Part shown: piece after piece, positions 5,805 through 6,860 of the stretch
Numbering within the stretch: the first letter of the stretch is position 1
How the letters are laid out: every line of letters starts with the position of its first letter
Assembly: GCA_024684665.1 (NCBI GenBank)
Contig: JAIKWN010000027.1
Location: 1 to 6,860, forward strand
Direction: 5' to 3'
Length of the DNA stretch: 6,860 bases
Origin: Clostridiales bacterium
GTDB taxonomy: Bacteria; Bacillota_A; Clostridia; Christensenellales; Aristaeellaceae
Program-made: the position numbers and the translations under genes
The notes under the pieces: generated by a model
Database searches by the model: none
What the model saw: only the letters and a program-made list of their open reading frames with translations
What the model was told of the DNA's origin: nothing

Positions 5805-5834
5805 GTTATAGGCGCTCCACTTCGGAAATGTCGA
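5805..5834 (-). promoter_or_regulatory. Possible internal promoter for rplK-rplA
   Basis: On the minus strand TCGACA (5829-5834, five of six to -35) is followed after 18 nt by TATAAC (5805-5810, five of six to -10), which overlaps the nusG stop codon. Transcription from here would start near 5798 and produce the structured rplK leader on its own. It lies inside coding sequence, so chance is a real alternative. Confidence 0.35.
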
Positions 5835-6333
5835 CGTCGATCGTCGTCTTCTTGCCGAACATCAGGATGGAGACCTCTGCGCGGTGTTCCTCCGGGATTA
5901 CGGTCTCGACTGTGCCGATGGCATTTTCGAGGTTCTCCCGGTTGATACGCACACTGTCGCCCGGCTCCAGGTGATCGATATGAATCGTTCCCTGGCAGCT
6001 GACCATGTGCTCGTATTCCTCGTCCGTGAGGGGAATGGGTTCGCTTCCCGGCCCGACGAAGCCCGTGACACCGCGGGTATTGCGCACGGCGTACCAGCTT
6101 CTTGGGGTCTTGATCATTTTGACCAGCACATAGCCGGGAAAGATCTTGTGCTGTATCGTGTGGGCTTTTCCCGACCGGTTCTCTACGACTTCTTCGATCG
6201 GAACCATGACGTCCACGATCAGCTCTGCCAGTTCCTTCTGGTTCTCGGCAATTTTGCGCAGATCGGTCGCGACCTTGTTTTCATAGCCGGAATAGGTATG
6301 CACCACATACCATCTGGCCTTTTCTTCCGCCAT
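5806..6333 (-). CDS. nusG: Transcription termination/antitermination protein NusG
   Basis: Transcription elongation factor that binds RNA polymerase through its N-terminal NGN domain and couples it to Rho or ribosomal protein S10 through its C-terminal KOW domain. The 175-aa length is normal. The NGN domain spans about 6-105 with ARWYVVHTYSGYENKV at the start, FPGYVLVKM (65-73) and VRNTRGVTGFVGPG (83-96). The KOW domain (about 122-175) starts GDSVRI and ends in an IL-MFGKKTTIDVDI strand pair; F159 sits where the S10/Rho-contacting phenylalanine lies. The usual DGPFxxFxG loop is replaced by RENLENAIG. ATG 6333 begins MAEEKARW, as in Clostridia. Only a weak purine-rich stretch (GGAAAGGG, about 6345-6352) precedes it. 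It is 21 nt after secE. Confidence 0.97.
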   Translation of the reverse strand: MAEEKARWYVVHTYSGYENKVATDLRKIAENQKELAELIVDVMVPIEEVVENRSGKAHTIQHKIFPGYVLVKMIKTPRSWYAVRNTRGVTGFVGPGSEPIPLTDEEYEHMVSCQGTIHIDHLEPGDSVRINRENLENAIGTVETVIPEEHRAEVSILMFGKKTTIDVDISEVERL

Positions 6334-6354
6334 GTCCGTTCAGCCCTTTCCGCC

Positions 6355-6606
6355 TTACAGCTGCACGAGCAGCCGCACAAGCGCGGAGGAAGCCGTGTCC
6401 AGTACGCCTACGACGATGGACAGGGCAACGACGAAAACGATAACGACCAGGGAGTAATTGATGAGATCCTCCCGGGAAGGCCAGGCGACCTTTTTCAGTT
6501 CGGCCACCATGTTCTTGAACGCCGCGGTGATCCGGCCGGGCAACGCCTTGCACCAGGCAGCCGCGCGGGCGAAAAATCCAGGTTTCGCGTTCTGCTTTTC
6601 AGACAT
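6355..6606 (-). CDS. secE: Preprotein translocase subunit SecE
   Basis: Essential small subunit of the SecYEG channel that clamps SecY in the cytoplasmic membrane. It has the short single-helix form: an amphipathic segment with the hallmark ELKKVAWPSREDL (about residues 36-48 from this start), then one membrane helix, YSLVVIVFVVALSIVVGVL. I chose ATG 6606 (MSEKQ, 83 aa). An in-frame GTG at 6615 would add three residues (MKT). The purine-rich GGAAAGG at about 6619-6625 is 12 nt from the ATG but only 3 nt from the GTG, so the start is not settled. rpmG ends only 13-22 nt upstream, which fits one operon. Confidence 0.93.
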   Translation of the reverse strand: MSEKQNAKPGFFARAAAWCKALPGRITAAFKNMVAELKKVAWPSREDLINYSLVVIVFVVALSIVVGVLDTASSALVRLLVQL

Positions 6607-6628
6607 TGTTTTCACGCACCTTTCCGGA

Positions 6629-6793
6629 TCAGCGGGTTTCTTTGTGCGTCGTGTGCTTCTTGCAGAAGCGGCAATACTTCTTGATCTCGATCCGGTCGGG
6701 ATCGTTGCGCTTATTCTTCATCGTGTTGTAATTGCGCTGCTTGCACTCCTGGCAGGCCAGCACGATCTTCACGCGTGCGCCGACTTGAGCCAT
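6629..6793 (-). CDS. rpmG: 50S ribosomal protein L33 (bL33), zinc-ribbon form
   Basis: Small 54-aa protein of the large ribosomal subunit near the E site. Translation from ATG 6793 gives [20 protein letters not shown] at the start, with the body motif [20 protein letters not shown] and the end [14 protein letters not shown]. Four cysteines (C14, C17, C41, C44) form two CxxC pairs, so this is the zinc-binding paralogue and not the cysteine-free one induced by zinc starvation in some Bacillota. AAAGGAGGTG (6800-6809 on the complement) lies 6 nt before the start, an excellent site. rpmG-secE-nusG order is widely conserved. It is the first gene of the operon inside the window. Confidence 0.96.
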   Translation of the reverse strand: MAQVGARVKIVLACQECKQRNYNTMKNKRNDPDRIEIKKYCRFCKKHTTHKETR

Positions 6794-6816
6794 CCGGGGC
6801 ACCTCCTTTATTCTCG

Positions 6817-6837
6817 GGCAGACGGATACCGCCTGCC
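6817..6837 (-). other. Hairpin in the 5' leader of rpmG
   Basis: In mRNA sense GGCAGGCGG pairs with CCGUCUGCC around the loop UAU: 9 bp including one G-U wobble. On the opposite strand that pair is an A-C mismatch, so the fold is better in the rpmG message. No U-tail follows (CGAGAATAAAGG), so it is a leader structure and not a terminator. It ends 7 nt before the ribosome binding site. Confidence 0.5.
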
Positions 6838-6851
6838 AAACATGCTTGCGT

Positions 6852-6857
6852 ATTGTA
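6852..6857 (-). promoter_or_regulatory. Possible -10 element of the rpmG-secE-nusG-rplK-rplA operon
   Basis: The minus strand reads GGATACAATACGC; TACAAT matches the -10 consensus in five of six positions. The -35 element would lie beyond the right edge, so the promoter cannot be confirmed here. A start near 6845 would place the 9-bp hairpin at the 5' end of the message. Confidence 0.4.
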
Positions 6858-6860
6858 TCC

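Noticed and set aside
4693..5811. A 372-codon open frame on the plus strand opposite rplA and rplK
   Set aside because: It runs antisense through two certain ribosomal protein genes and their leader, and its composition (many D, H, R, L) is typical of a reverse-complement shadow.
5884..6684. A 266-codon plus-strand open frame opposite nusG, secE and rpmG
   Set aside because: It covers three conserved genes in antisense and shows no family signature.

Overview
This window looks like a chromosome segment of a moderately GC-rich member of the Bacillota, probably an uncultured Clostridia-like lineage. The evidence is a Clostridia-type NusG, a short single-helix SecE, a zinc-ribbon bL33, AGGAGG-type ribosome binding sites on most genes, and polar amino-acid ABC transporter genes of the kind common in that phylum. 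The assignment is by family resemblance only. I see no mobile element, CRISPR array, tRNA or rRNA.

Plus strand, 1-3715: the 3' end of an AEC-family permease enters from the left. A short AT-rich promoter region with repeated TTAGCAC elements follows (about 503-545). It precedes a four-gene operon: a periplasmic-type amino-acid binding protein (588-1370), a strong intercistronic hairpin, a HisM-type permease (1461-2108), a GlnQ-type ATPase (2121-2885), and a two-cysteine racemase/epimerase of the DapF fold (2882-3679) that overlaps the ATPase by 4 nt. A hairpin with a U-rich tail closes the operon. The likely logic is import of an amino acid (or close analogue) followed by stereochemical inversion. 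The substrate cannot be read from sequence, but histidine is a reasonable first guess because the enzyme resembles histidine racemases more than true DapF.

Plus strand, 3714-4457: deoC (deoxyribose-phosphate aldolase) has its own promoter and appears monocistronic. A perfect 11-bp bidirectional terminator separates it from a convergent operon.

Minus strand, 6860 down to 4519: rpmG-secE-nusG-rplK-rplA, a translation, secretion and transcription-elongation operon. rpmG (54 aa) is short but clear. Two similar hairpins, one just before the rplK ribosome binding site and one just before that of rplA, look like duplicated L1-binding operators for translational autoregulation. The operon ends after rplA instead of continuing into rplJ-rplL-rpoB.

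Most of the window is ordinary housekeeping sequence. The points most worth a second look are the transporter-racemase cassette (its binding protein lacks both a lipobox cysteine and the usual ligand-binding arginine), the paired L1-type hairpins, the early end of the ribosomal operon, and the divergent NusG KOW loop.
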